NCBI GenBank assembly: GCA_023411615.1
Contig: JAEYOR010000040.1
Location: 1 to 47,426 of the forward strand
DNA length: 47,426 nucleotides
Reading direction: 5' to 3'
Source of the DNA: Actinomycetes bacterium
GTDB taxonomy: Bacteria; Actinomycetota; Actinomycetes; Actinomycetales; Demequinaceae
In this document: piece by piece, positions 33,846-42,564 of the stretch
Numbering within the stretch: the stretch's first letter is position 1
How the letters are laid out: each line of letters begins with the position of its first letter
The notes under the pieces: generated by a model
The model's database searches: none
Told to the model about the DNA's origin: nothing
What the model saw: the letters and a program-made list of their open reading frames with translations, nothing else
Made by a program: the position numbers and the translations under genes

Positions 33846-34882
33846 TGACCACGCAAGCCCCTGACACGGTCCGCACCCTCACGCTGGGAGGCGCGATCAA
33901 CGCAGGCCTGCGCGCCGCGCTTGAGCGCGACCCGAAGGTGGTGTTGATGGGCGAAGACATCGGCCAGCTTGGCGGAGTGTTCCGCGTGACCGATGGCTTA
34001 TGGAAAGACTTCGGTGACCACCGCGTCATCGACACCCCGCTCGCGGAGTCTGGCATCGTCGGCACCGCAATCGGCATGGCGATGCGCGGCTACCGTCCCG
34101 TGGTCGAGATCCAGTTCGACGGCTTCATCTTCCCGGCCTTCAACCAAATCACCACGCAACTTGCCAAGCTTCACTACCGCACACAGGGGCGCATCTCGGT
34201 GCCCGTGGTCATCCGCGTCCCCTTCGCCGGTGGCATCGGCGCGGTTGAGCACCACTCTGAGTCCATCGAAGCGCTCTTCGCCCACACTGCGGGCTTGCGC
34301 ATCGTGTCTCCGGCCACGCCGCAGGACGCCTTCGATCTCATCCAGCAGGCCATCGCCAGCCCCGACCCGGTCATCTTCCTTGAGCCAAAGGCGCGCTACT
34401 GGGACAAGGGCGAGGTGGACACCGCGCGCGTGGCAACGCAGCTCGACGCCATCAATGGAGCGTCGGCCGCGACGGCTGAGATGTCGAGCGCCCGCATCGC
34501 GAAGCCCGGCACCGATGTGACGCTGCTCGCATACGGACCTGCCGTGCGCGTTGCGTTGCAGTCCGCACAGATCGCCGAGGAAGAGGATGTCTCGGTCGAG
34601 GTGGTCGACCTGCGCTCGATCTCGCCGTTCGACATGGACACGATCATGGCGTCGGTCAACAAGACCGGCCGGGTGGTGGTTGTCCACGAGGCGCCGACTG
34701 CCTTCGGTGTGGGCGGCGAACTTGCCGCGCGCATCTCGGAGAAGGCGTTCTTCCATCTTCATGCGCCTGTGCTCCGCGTGGGCGGATTCCACACGCCGTA
34801 CCCTGGCTCCAAGTTCGAGCACGACTACCTCCCCTCGGTGGACCGCATCCTCGATGCCGTTGACCGCGTGATGGCCCACTAG
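33845..34882 (+). CDS. pdhB: 2-oxoacid dehydrogenase E1 beta subunit
   Basis: A 345-residue transketolase-like partner of E1 alpha. It contains MGEDIGQLGGVFRVTDGL, DTPLAESGIVGTAIGMAMRGYRPVVEIQF and the C-terminal VVDLRSISPFD. ATG at 33845 is preferred because GGAGGTGA is 5 nt upstream; the GTG at 33842 is too close to it. Its start overlaps the pdhA stop (TGATG), showing coupling. Confidence 0.92.
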   Translation: MTTQAPDTVRTLTLGGAINAGLRAALERDPKVVLMGEDIGQLGGVFRVTDGLWKDFGDHRVIDTPLAESGIVGTAIGMAMRGYRPVVEIQFDGFIFPAFNQITTQLAKLHYRTQGRISVPVVIRVPFAGGIGAVEHHSESIEALFAHTAGLRIVSPATPQDAFDLIQQAIASPDPVIFLEPKARYWDKGEVDTARVATQLDAINGASAATAEMSSARIAKPGTDVTLLAYGPAVRVALQSAQIAEEEDVSVEVVDLRSISPFDMDTIMASVNKTGRVVVVHEAPTAFGVGGELAARISEKAFFHLHAPVLRVGGFHTPYPGSKFEHDYLPSVDRILDAVDRVMAH

Positions 34883-34890
34883 GAGTTTCG

Positions 34891-36312
34891 ATGCCCCAGT
34901 ACATGACGTTCCCGTTGCCCGACGCGGGTGAGGGCCTCACCGAAGCCGACATCGTCACGTGGCGGGTGGCCGTGGGTGACCGTGTGGAGGTCAACCAGCC
35001 GCTCGTCGAGATCGAGACGGCGAAGTCGCTTGTCGAGCTGCCGTGCCCCGTTGATGGTGTGGTTGTCGAGCTGCTCGTCAACGAAGGCGACACGGTCGAG
35101 ACTCACTCGCCCATTTGCGTCTTTGACACCGACCCAGACGGTCCACCGGCTCCGGACGGCGAGCCCGCCGCTAGCCATGTAGCTCCCGACGCCGTGGCTG
35201 AGTCCCCTGCGCCCGTTTCCTCCGCAGCCGGGGCGGCAACTGCGTCGGCAACCGCTCCTGCAACTTCCGCTTCGGCGGCCGACGCTGGTGACGGCGGCGC
35301 TGGTGACGGCGGCGCTGTTCTTGTTGGCTACGGCGTCAAGGCGGGCGCAACGCAGCGCCGCCCCCGCAAGGAGGGTGCTCTTGAGCCGATCGGCGGAGTG
35401 GGCTCGTACCCGGTGCTCGCCAAGCCGCCGGTTCGCAAGCTCGCCAAGGAGCTCGGCGTGGACCTCACCACCGTGACTCCCTCAGGGCCCGGCGGCCTCG
35501 TCACCCGCGAGGATGTTGAGCACCGTGCCCGCAATAACACGGCGCAGACCCTTGCGACCTACGCCACGGATGACCAGCCGTGGCTTGAGACCGGCTATTC
35601 GGTGGACGGCGGCCGCGCCACGCGCGTCCCGGTGAAGTCCGTCCGCAAGCGCACGGCAGAGGCAGTGGCTACCTCCGCCTTCACGGCGCCCCACGTCACC
35701 GTGTTCCACACCGTCGATGTGACGGAGACGATGGAGCTTGTCGCCAAGTTGAAGAATGACCGGGACTTCGCCGACGTTCGGGTCACCCCACTTCTCATCG
35801 TCGCCAAAGCGCTCTTGCTTGCCACCCGGCGTCACCCCGAGATCAACGCCTCGTGGGATGAAGCGAACCGCGAGATCGTCTACAAGCACTACATCAACTT
35901 GGGCATCGCCGCCTCCACCCCGCGCGGCCTCATCGTGCCCAACATCAAGGACGCCCACCGCCTGCCGCTGCACGCGCTCGCGGTGGAATTACAGAATCTC
36001 ACCGCAGCTGCGCGTGCTGGAACCACCCCTCCCAGTGCGTTTGCGGACGGCACCATCACCATCACCAATGTGGGTGCGCTCGGTATCGATACCGGTACGC
36101 CCATCTTGAATCCTGGTGAGGCCGCGATCCTTGCATTCGGCGCGATCCGCCAGATGCCATGGGTCCACGACGGTGAGATTCAGGTGCGTTGGGTAACCCA
36201 GCTGGCCCTCAGCTTCGATCACCGTTTGGTCGATGGCGAGCTGGGTGCCCGCGTACTTGCCGACGTGGCGCGGGTGATGAACGACCCGGCACACGGCTTG
36301 GTGTGGGCCTAA
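34891..36312 (+). CDS. pdhC: 2-oxoacid dehydrogenase E2, dihydrolipoamide acyltransferase
   Basis: A 473-residue E2 core. Order: one lipoyl domain (about 1-78) with the lipoylated K45 in ETAKSLVEL, an Ala/Pro/Ser/Thr-rich linker (about 85-145), a peripheral-subunit-binding domain (about 170-210, VLAKPPVRKLAKELGVDLTTV), and the catalytic acyltransferase domain (about 240-473) with SFDH444RLVD448G. It takes the acyl group from E1 to CoA. Eight base pairs separate it from pdhB. Its stop overlaps that of the convergent pyrophosphorylase gene. Confidence 0.93.
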   Translation: MPQYMTFPLPDAGEGLTEADIVTWRVAVGDRVEVNQPLVEIETAKSLVELPCPVDGVVVELLVNEGDTVETHSPICVFDTDPDGPPAPDGEPAASHVAPDAVAESPAPVSSAAGAATASATAPATSASAADAGDGGAGDGGAVLVGYGVKAGATQRRPRKEGALEPIGGVGSYPVLAKPPVRKLAKELGVDLTTVTPSGPGGLVTREDVEHRARNNTAQTLATYATDDQPWLETGYSVDGGRATRVPVKSVRKRTAEAVATSAFTAPHVTVFHTVDVTETMELVAKLKNDRDFADVRVTPLLIVAKALLLATRRHPEINASWDEANREIVYKHYINLGIAASTPRGLIVPNIKDAHRLPLHALAVELQNLTAAARAGTTPPSAFADGTITITNVGALGIDTGTPILNPGEAAILAFGAIRQMPWVHDGEIQVRWVTQLALSFDHRLVDGELGARVLADVARVMNDPAHGLVWA

Positions 36313-37709
36313 CCGACGAGCGTCTCGCCGTCGAGCACGGTGTAGTCGGGAACGTGGTTGCGCACGTCGTTGTCGTCTTGCAGGACAACCGTGCCGCGGA
36401 CCACAACTCCCGCACCAAAGGTCCAGTCGCCTCGTACCGTGAGGCTGCGCGCCTCCGCAAGTGACGGTGCGCCGTGGGGGAAGCGGCGTTCAAAGTCGGC
36501 AATGGTGCGGAAGTACTCGGGGTCAAGGTCCACATAGGGCGAGCGCTCCACGGCGAGGTGCGGAGCACCGTCCTCGCCCAGCCGGTACGCATCCGAGCGG
36601 AGCACGAGCAGGTCATTGGTGGTCTTCACCGGGGCAAAGCGATCGCGCCCCACTTCAATGGCCTGCGCTCCCGCAAACACCTCAACGGCCGCGCCCATCG
36701 CCGTTTCGATCTGATAGACCCGAGGCGAGCTTGAGTCGGTGGGATCCACCGTCTTCTCGTTGCGGATCATTGGCAGGCCAAGCACGGCGCCGCGCTCGCG
36801 GAGGGCGTCGCGCACGGCAACCAAGTCCCACCACAGGTTGTTCGTGTTCATGTACGAGTGCAGGTCCGCATCGAGGAAGTGGACCATGTCTTCGGGCGCG
36901 GTTTGAGCGGTCTCGCGGAGGATGAGCTGGCCGTCAGCACGGCGCACCGCCAAGTGACCGCCCTTGCGGTCCGCCTCTGTCTTGCGGCAGATCTCCGCCG
37001 CAAAGGGCGCCCCGCTTGCGGCAAACCAACCCGCGAGTCGAGCGTCGGGCACCGCGCCCAGATTGTCGGAGTTCGACACCATCGCGTAGCGCATCCCCGC
37101 GTCGATCAAGGCGTTGAGAACACCCGAGTCGAGCACGGCCGTGTAGATGTCGCCGTGGCCAGGCGGACACCATTCGAGATCCGGCTCCGCGGGCCACTCG
37201 ACGGGCGTGAGGCCGTCGACCAGGAGCTTGGGCTCCATGTTCTGGACAAACTCAAGAGGCACACCATCGACCGTGAGGTCGGTGTGCTCAGCGAGCGCAG
37301 CCATCGAGTCCGCCGACGTGCGGAAAGAGTTCATCAGCACAAGCGGCAGGCGCGCGCCCGTGGCGGCCCGTGCGGCGCGGACCTGTTCGGCGATGAGGTC
37401 AAGGAAGGTCTGGCCTTCGCGCACCGTCAGCAGCGACTTCGCTCGGTCCATGCCCATCGAGGTGCCAAGACCGCCGTTGAGCTTGATGATGGCCGTCTGC
37501 GCCAAGGCGGCGGTAGCGTCGGCGTCACTGATGTCAACGTCGGCAACGTGCGGCGGGCTCACGAGAGGCTCGATGGAAGCCTCGGGAATGATCCCCGTCG
37601 CCCCCGCCTCGAGCTCACCGTAGTAGTGACTGAAGACGTCGATCGCGGCTTGGCTCACGCCAGCGGCGCGCATCTTCTCCTGTGCTGCGGCAAGTCCCGA
37701 TGTGGTCAT
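36309..37709 (-). CDS. UTP-glucose-1-phosphate uridylyltransferase, eukaryotic-type (UDPGP)
   Basis: A 466-residue enzyme making UDP-glucose from UTP and glucose 1-phosphate. It belongs to the UDPGP family typical of eukaryotes and also common in actinobacteria, not the GalU type. The nucleotide-binding loop IIKLNGGLGTSMGMDRAKSLL starts near residue 74; the C-terminus shows a left-handed beta-helix-like region (FGAGVVVRGTVVLQDDN). TAGGCT ends 6 nt before the ATG (leaderless). It is convergent with pdhC by 4 bp. The product feeds wall and storage polysaccharides. Confidence 0.9.
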   Translation of the reverse strand: MTTSGLAAAQEKMRAAGVSQAAIDVFSHYYGELEAGATGIIPEASIEPLVSPPHVADVDISDADATAALAQTAIIKLNGGLGTSMGMDRAKSLLTVREGQTFLDLIAEQVRAARAATGARLPLVLMNSFRTSADSMAALAEHTDLTVDGVPLEFVQNMEPKLLVDGLTPVEWPAEPDLEWCPPGHGDIYTAVLDSGVLNALIDAGMRYAMVSNSDNLGAVPDARLAGWFAASGAPFAAEICRKTEADRKGGHLAVRRADGQLILRETAQTAPEDMVHFLDADLHSYMNTNNLWWDLVAVRDALRERGAVLGLPMIRNEKTVDPTDSSSPRVYQIETAMGAAVEVFAGAQAIEVGRDRFAPVKTTNDLLVLRSDAYRLGEDGAPHLAVERSPYVDLDPEYFRTIADFERRFPHGAPSLAEARSLTVRGDWTFGAGVVVRGTVVLQDDNDVRNHVPDYTVLDGETLVG

Positions 37710-37727
37710 GCCACCAGCCTAGGGACT

Positions 37728-39422
37728 TCACACCATCGGTGGCGGTGCAACGTCTGTTGTCGACTTTGCCGCTTCCTGTTCGTCACGCATCGTCTCAAGG
37801 CCGGACTTCTCCCGCAGCGGCACATGCGGCACCAAGAGCGCGAAGACGAGACCAGCCAAGGCGATGAGGCCCGAGATGAACAGGACGCGCGTGATCGCAA
37901 CGGAGAAGCCCTCGCGGAACGGCTCTGCGAGGACGGGGTTGAGCGACTCGAGGAAGGACGTGTCGTCAATCGAGATTCCTGCTTCCTCGGCAGCGTCGAG
38001 CGAGCCCGTCACGATGACGTCGACAACGGCAGCGCTCGTTGGGTTATCCGCTGTGGCGGGGTCCTCCAGCACCTCCTGGAACTGAGGAGTCTCACTGGCC
38101 TGAGCGAGTTCGTTCGAGATATCCGCCGTCACATTGCTGAAGAGGATCGACAAGAAGATCGCGGTACCAAGCGAGCCGCCAATCTGCCGGAAGAACATGA
38201 CCGACGCTGAACCCGCGCCCATGTCTCGTGGCTCGACGGCGTTCTGTACCGCCAGCATGTTCGGTTGCATGACGCCGCCAAGGCCCAGACCGAACAGGGT
38301 GGCGCCGATGAAGAGGTACCACAGCGGGCTGTCGGCATGGAGCGTGGAGAGGAAGAGGCATGCCGTCACCAAAAGGCCAACGCCAACGATGGGGAAGATG
38401 CGGTAGCGACCGGTCTGGTGAATGACGCGGGCCGAGAGCCCTGCCATCATCATGATGCCGACAGTGGTGGGCAGCATGGCAAGGCCCGACGCGGTGGGCG
38501 ACATCCCCTTGGCGATCTGGGTGTAGAGCGGCAGTCCCGCCATCCCGCCAAACATCGCAAAGCCCATGATGAAGTTGAGTCCGGTCGACATCCCCACCGT
38601 GCGGTTGCGGAAGATGCGCGGCGGAAGCAACGCGTCGTCCCCCGCGGCCAGCTCCGACTTCACGAATGCGGCGAAACCGATGAGGGCGAGAGCGCTGAGT
38701 GTGATGGTGAGAGCGGAGGTCCAGCCCCACGAACGGCCCTGCTCGACAACGAGAAGCAAGGGCGCGATGGCAAGGACGAGAGTGCCCACACCCCACCAGT
38801 CGATCTTGACTGGCTTGTGCAGGTGCGGCAGGTGGAGCACCTTGACGATGATGAACATCGCAACCGCGCCGAGCGGCACGTTGAGAAGGAAGATCCAGCG
38901 CCAGCCGGCGATGCCGAGAAGTTCGTCAGCGTCGGCGAAGAAGCCACCAAGCACCGGGCCGAGCACGGAGGCCACACCAAAAACGACAAAGAAGAACGCC
39001 TGGTACTTGGTGCGCTCGCGCGGGGACAGCATGTCTCCCAAGATGATGAGAGCAAGCGCCATGAGGCCGCCGGCGCCGAGGCCTTGGATACCCCGGAACG
39101 CGGCCAGCTCGTACATCGACGAGGCGAAGCCGCACATCAGCGAACCGAGCACAAACGTGCTGATGGAGAACACGTACAGCGGCTTGCGGCCAAAGATATC
39201 GGAGAGCTTGCCGTAGAGCGGGGTCGAGATCGTCGACGCCACAAGGTAGGCGGTGGTGACCCACGCCTGGACGGACAGCCCGTTGAGGTCGTCACCAATG
39301 GTGCGAATAGCGGTGGCGACGATCATCTGGTCGAGCGCTGCGAGGAACATGCCCACCATGAGGCCAAGCACAATCAAGTTGATCTGGCGGCGGTGAAGCA
39401 GTGGGGTTGACTCAGTGGTCAC
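37728..39422 (-). CDS. MFS transporter, DHA2 (EmrB/QacA) drug exporter
   Basis: A 564-residue, 14-segment major facilitator. Motif A is LYGKLSDIFGRKPLYV, and the GLGAGGLMALALIILGDMLSPRERTKYQ segment and motif C-like VLGPVLGGFF are typical of the DHA2 family. It probably exports toxic compounds using proton motive force. The GTG start at 39422 is preceded by AAAGGA. A region with a partial inverted repeat upstream (about 39530-39560) could be an operator, but no adjacent MarR/TetR gene is present. The substrate is unknown. Confidence 0.9.
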   Translation of the reverse strand: MTTESTPLLHRRQINLIVLGLMVGMFLAALDQMIVATAIRTIGDDLNGLSVQAWVTTAYLVASTISTPLYGKLSDIFGRKPLYVFSISTFVLGSLMCGFASSMYELAAFRGIQGLGAGGLMALALIILGDMLSPRERTKYQAFFFVVFGVASVLGPVLGGFFADADELLGIAGWRWIFLLNVPLGAVAMFIIVKVLHLPHLHKPVKIDWWGVGTLVLAIAPLLLVVEQGRSWGWTSALTITLSALALIGFAAFVKSELAAGDDALLPPRIFRNRTVGMSTGLNFIMGFAMFGGMAGLPLYTQIAKGMSPTASGLAMLPTTVGIMMMAGLSARVIHQTGRYRIFPIVGVGLLVTACLFLSTLHADSPLWYLFIGATLFGLGLGGVMQPNMLAVQNAVEPRDMGAGSASVMFFRQIGGSLGTAIFLSILFSNVTADISNELAQASETPQFQEVLEDPATADNPTSAAVVDVIVTGSLDAAEEAGISIDDTSFLESLNPVLAEPFREGFSVAITRVLFISGLIALAGLVFALLVPHVPLREKSGLETMRDEQEAAKSTTDVAPPPMV

Positions 39423-39671
39423 GTGGGGTCCTTTCCCGGGCCTGGGACAGCACGGTGTGGGGTCGCACCAGTGCGGCTAGGGATCGAGGTGTTGGTCGCG
39501 GCGAGGGTCGCTCGTATCGCGCTTGGATCAGTATACGCATAAGAGACACTGTGTATTCCCGTGATTTCTGATCCGTCACATGTCGCGCCTCTTGCCCGTT
39601 CCACGCCCGCGCCACGGATGACCCTCCTGAGCAGGGGATACCGCGTCGGCACGCGGCCGTAGGCTGTTTGC

Positions 39672-41519
39672 ATGTCCAACGTTGTGGCCGCCGCTGCCAT
39701 TGTGCGCGACCTCTCTGTCGCTGGCACAGTAGGCGGGCTGCTGACGGTGATGACGGTGGTGAAGGCCGACGCCACGTCACGGGCGCTTGCCCTCGCACGG
39801 GCGTCGGCGATCGTGTGGGTCATTGCCTCGGGGATCTACCTCGTGGCGGCGTACTCGGACATCGCGCGGGTGAGTCCCTCGGACGCGGACTTCGGCACCC
39901 AATTGTGGCGATTCATGGCGGACATTGACCTCGGCAAGACGTACGCGCTCAATGTCGCCGCCGCGCTCGTCACCTCGCTTGCCGTCACGCTCGCCCGCAA
40001 ACCCACGGGGTGCGCGTGGGCGCTCGTCCCCATCGCCTACGGCATCGGCACCCAAGCCCAAACCGGTCACGCCGCAGGCGCGACCAACCACCACCTTGCG
40101 GTGACCGCTCTGTATCTCCATATTGCGGCGTCGGCCGTCTGGCTTGGTGTGCTCATCGCGGTCGCGGTGTCACGGCGGCTCATCGGGCTTGGAGCGAAGG
40201 ACGCGGTGACGCGGATGTCGCGGCTCGCCTTGTGGGCGGCAATCACCCTCACAGTGTCCGGTGCGGCAAATGCGATGCTGCGCGTGGGCGCTTTCACTGA
40301 TCTGTTCACCACCACGTACGGGCGGTTGCTGCTGGTCAAACTCCTCTTCATGTCGGCGGCCATTGCCCTCGCGGCGTGGCACCGCAAAGCGACGATGCCG
40401 CACCTCGATGAGGCCCAGGTGCGTGACCGCTTCTGGAAAGTGCTGTCAGTGGATGTGGCGCTGCTTGCCGCGGTGGCGGGCATCGGCGGGCTCTTGTCGC
40501 GCACCGCGCCCACCGTCCCCATCGAGGTGGTGTCAGAGCCCACCCCGGCCTTCCTTCTCACGGGCTACGAGCTGCCGCCCGCGCCAGACGCCATCCAGTG
40601 GATCACGCAATGGCGACTTGAGATTCTCTCCGCCTTTGTCATCGTCGCGCTGTGCGTGGTGTACCTGCGGTGGGCGCGGCGCCTTGCTGCGCGTGGCGAT
40701 GTGTGGCCCTGGTACCGGACCGCATCGTTCTTGGCGGGTATGGCGCTCATCGCATGGATCACGCAAGGTGCGCCTGCCGTGTACGGGGTGGTGAGCTTCT
40801 CATCGCACATGCTCGAGCACATGCTGCTTGCGATGGCGGCGCCGCTGCCCATCGTCATGGCGGCGCCGGTGACGCTTGCGCTGCGCGCTCTGCCTGCTCG
40901 TCATGACGGCACGCGCGGGCCACGCGAGTGGATTCGCGTGGTGATCGACTCTCGCGTGATGAAGGTAGTCGCCCACCCGGTGTTTGCCGCCGTCAACTTT
41001 GCGGGCTCTCTCGTTGTCTTCTACTACACGGACGTGTTCCCGTTTGTGCTCGGCAATCACGCCGGTCATATCTGGATGGTGGTCCACTTCACGCTGGCGG
41101 GCTATCTGTTTGCGAACGCGCTCATTGGCATCGACCCGGGTCCCACGCGCCCCGCGTATCCCATGCGCGTGCTCTTGCTCTTTGCCACCATGGCGTTCCA
41201 CGCCTTCTTTGGGGTCTCGCTCACGACGTCGGAGGTGTTGCTTGCGCCCCGGTGGTATGGGCTCATGGGCCGTGACTGGGGCCCTGACGCGATCACGGAT
41301 CAACAATTGGGCGGCGCCGTCGCATGGGGACTGGGCGAGATCCCTGTGGTGCTCCTTGCCGTTGCGGTGCTGATCGCCTGGCGCAAGGCGGATGCGCGCA
41401 CAGCCCGTCGCTCAGACCGCGCAGCAGCGCGTTCCGGGGACGCCGATCTTGAGGCGTACAACGCAATGCTCGCTCGGTTGCGGGCTGCCGACGATGAGTC
41501 GGAGGCCTCGAATCGCTGA
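39672..41519 (+). CDS. CopD-CtaG fusion protein (copper/cytochrome oxidase assembly)
   Basis: A 615-residue polytopic protein. The N-terminal half (about 1-290) is CopD-like (copper resistance/import), and the C-terminal half (about 320-570) is CtaG_Caa3-like with HMLEHMLLAMAAPLPIVMAAPVTLALRALP and HxxH-type histidines such as HAGHIWMVVHF. This fusion is common in actinobacteria and helps deliver copper to cytochrome c oxidase. A -10 TAGGCT at 39660-39665 is 6 nt before the ATG, so the mRNA is probably leaderless. The gene precedes the noncoding region with the two RNA modules. Confidence 0.9.
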   Translation: MSNVVAAAAIVRDLSVAGTVGGLLTVMTVVKADATSRALALARASAIVWVIASGIYLVAAYSDIARVSPSDADFGTQLWRFMADIDLGKTYALNVAAALVTSLAVTLARKPTGCAWALVPIAYGIGTQAQTGHAAGATNHHLAVTALYLHIAASAVWLGVLIAVAVSRRLIGLGAKDAVTRMSRLALWAAITLTVSGAANAMLRVGAFTDLFTTTYGRLLLVKLLFMSAAIALAAWHRKATMPHLDEAQVRDRFWKVLSVDVALLAAVAGIGGLLSRTAPTVPIEVVSEPTPAFLLTGYELPPAPDAIQWITQWRLEILSAFVIVALCVVYLRWARRLAARGDVWPWYRTASFLAGMALIAWITQGAPAVYGVVSFSSHMLEHMLLAMAAPLPIVMAAPVTLALRALPARHDGTRGPREWIRVVIDSRVMKVVAHPVFAAVNFAGSLVVFYYTDVFPFVLGNHAGHIWMVVHFTLAGYLFANALIGIDPGPTRPAYPMRVLLLFATMAFHAFFGVSLTTSEVLLAPRWYGLMGRDWGPDAITDQQLGGAVAWGLGEIPVVLLAVAVLIAWRKADARTARRSDRAAARSGDADLEAYNAMLARLRAADDESEASNR

Positions 41520-41573
41520 CGGCGGGGTGGGCACGGCGCGATCTGCGTTCGGCGATCCGCCCGGCTCGTGGGC

Positions 41574-41711
41574 GAATCCACAGATTTCATCCACAGGCAT
41601 GTGAATTGTGTGCCCGCCGCCCACCACAACCGTGGAAAAGTCTGTTGACAAAAGGTGGATAGAAATTGCCTGCCATTTGGGCTTGCGCGTCTCGATGGAG
41701 GGCACTAAACC
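41574..41711 (+). promoter_or_regulatory. Regulatory region of RNA module A
   Basis: DnaA-box-like sites: GAATCCACA (41574-41582), TCATCCACA (41587-41595), and inverted TTTTCCACG (41631-41639) and CTATCCACC (41654-41662). An A-rich block (AAAAGGTGGATAGAAA) is followed by CATTTGGGCTTGCG, with TTGCGC at 41683-41688 as a -35 candidate, then 17 bp to TAAACC (41706-41711) as -10. GATGGAG at 41694-41700 and CTCCATC at 41715-41721 form a 7-bp inverted repeat around the -10. Each element has a counterpart in module B. Confidence 0.55.
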
Positions 41712-41717
41712 TATCTC

Positions 41718-42070
41718 CATCGGAAGGGAAACCCTCCGCCAAGCCCGGGGTTCACACCACGGGCGCCCGCACGGAAAACGGATGCCGCGCAAGCGGCAGC
41801 CGGGTCCTCGAGGGCGTGGCGGTAGGTGAACTCCCGGGCGTAGCGGACAACGGCAGTCCACGCTGAGGGTCGGTCCTTGATCGAGCTGAGGCCTGTGGGT
41901 GACGGCACAGGGACTGACGGGCCCGTTGCGTCGACCGAGAGGTCGCATCCCGCATGGGAGGCGAGCGCCGCAACGTCAATTACGGCTGTCGGTCCGGGTT
42001 CCGCAGGGGGCCGGGTCGAGAACTCAAGGTCATGGCAGGGCCCCTCAAACGCTTACTTTGAGGGGCCCTT
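41718..42070 (+). ncRNA. Structured noncoding RNA A, unrecognised
   Basis: About 350 nt from the predicted start to a terminator. A small hairpin (41721-41738) is followed by a long nested stem. Its outer 13-bp helix pairs GCCCGGGGTTCAC (41743-41755) with 41826-41839 (one bulged T); inside lie CCACG/CGTGG, CCCG/CGGG and TGCCGC-GCAA-GCGGCA (41783-41798), capped by a GNRA loop. Further helices are AGCGGAC with its partner at 41842-41864 and a 7-bp closing helix CGTTGCG (41924-41930)/CGCAACG (41969-41975). The latter encloses CGACC-GAGA-GGTCG and TCCC-GCAT-GGGA hairpins. It is not tmRNA, RNase P RNA or SRP RNA by their conserved motifs. No coding frame is credible. The 5' end is estimated. Confidence 0.65.
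42038..42070 (+). terminator. Terminator of RNA A, CGCTTAC loop
   Basis: A perfect 12-bp stem (42038-42049 with 42057-42068) closes a 7-nt loop CGCTTAC at 42050-42056, followed by a short TT tail. The same loop occurs in the module B terminator on a different stem. Confidence 0.8.
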
Positions 42071-42120
42071 CGCCTGTCTCCGGGGCCGCGCACGCCGCAA
42101 GGGCTCCCGATGTCGAGGGT

Positions 42121-42260
42121 TTCATCCACAATTTTGATCCACAGGGCGGTGGAAATCATCTGCGTCCAACGGAATTGGCAGTGGATAAACCGGTGGATTA
42201 AAAGTGGAGAGAAAAAGCCGTCATTTGCGCTTGCGGAACCTAGGGAAAGGGACTACTTAT
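42121..42260 (+). promoter_or_regulatory. Regulatory region of RNA module B
   Basis: TCATCCACA (42122-42130) and TGATCCACA (42135-42143) in direct orientation, then inverted ATTTCCACC (42148-42156), TTATCCACT (42180-42188, one mismatch to the classic DnaA box) and TAATCCACC (42192-42200). An A-rich AAAAGTGGAGAGAAA block precedes CATTTGCGCTTGCG; TTGCGG (42231-42236) and TACTTA (42254-42259) are 17 bp apart as -35 and -10. ACCTA and TAGGT form an inverted repeat around the -10 (42238-42265). The layout copies that of module A. Confidence 0.55.
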
Positions 42261-42265
42261 TAGGT

Positions 42266-42564
42266 ATCTGAACTGCACAAAGCGACAGAGGAGATCAGGG
42301 AAACCGGGTCATCTCGACAGCCGAGGAAGTTCAGCGTCATCCGCAGGATGTCGCGAATCTCGCCGCCTCTCGCGGGGCTGGCGGGGTCACCCAAGACGGG
42401 GGTGGCCGTGACGGACAGCGGATGGCAGGGTGAGGATGGTCCCGCTTGCGGGATCGGCCCCGGGCTCGTCAGCCGGGTGCTGGTGAGGCGCTTGCGCCGC
42501 ACAGGTCCTCGTCCCACAGCAAGGCCCTCCGGACGCTTACTCCGGAGGGCCTTTGCTGTGTGGG
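42266..42564 (+). ncRNA. Structured noncoding RNA B, unrecognised
   Basis: About 300 nt, ending in a terminator. CTGAAC (42268-42273) pairs with GTTCAG (42329-42334) around a GAGAT/ATCTC hairpin (42291-42315). Further hairpins are CATCC-GCA-GGATG flanked by GCG/CGC (42334-42354), GGTCACCC with GGGTGGCC (42385-42407, one G-U), TCCCG-CTTG-CGGGA (42440-42453), CCCGG/CCGGG (42459-42477) and GGCG-CTTG-CGCC (42487-42498). Two stems end in CUUG tetraloops, typical of stable RNA. The primary sequence of the body does not resemble RNA A, though the promoter and terminator do. The 5' end is estimated from the -10. Confidence 0.6.
42513..42564 (+). terminator. Terminator of RNA B, CGCTTAC loop
   Basis: A stem of about 20 bp (42513-42533 with 42541-42564, one bulge) closes the loop CGCTTAC at 42534-42540, identical to the loop of the RNA A terminator. 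TTT lies within the descending arm. Confidence 0.8.

Noticed and set aside
41574..42200. Chromosomal origin oriC
   Set aside because: There are many DnaA-box-like sites but no dnaA, dnaN or rpmH nearby and no obvious AT-rich unwinding element; the sites sit in promoters of RNA-like units.
41877..42201. Short open frames within the RNA module region
   Set aside because: They lack ribosome-binding sites, overlap strong hairpins and terminators, and show biased Gly/Arg/Pro composition typical of noncoding GC-rich DNA.
41718..42564. RNAs A and B as RNase P RNA, tmRNA, SRP RNA or 6S RNA
   Set aside because: The conserved GAGGAAAGTCC-type region of RNase P, the alanine-tRNA-like ends of tmRNA and the GGAAG/AGCAG core of SRP RNA are not present; the fold does not resemble the single long 6S hairpin with a central bubble.
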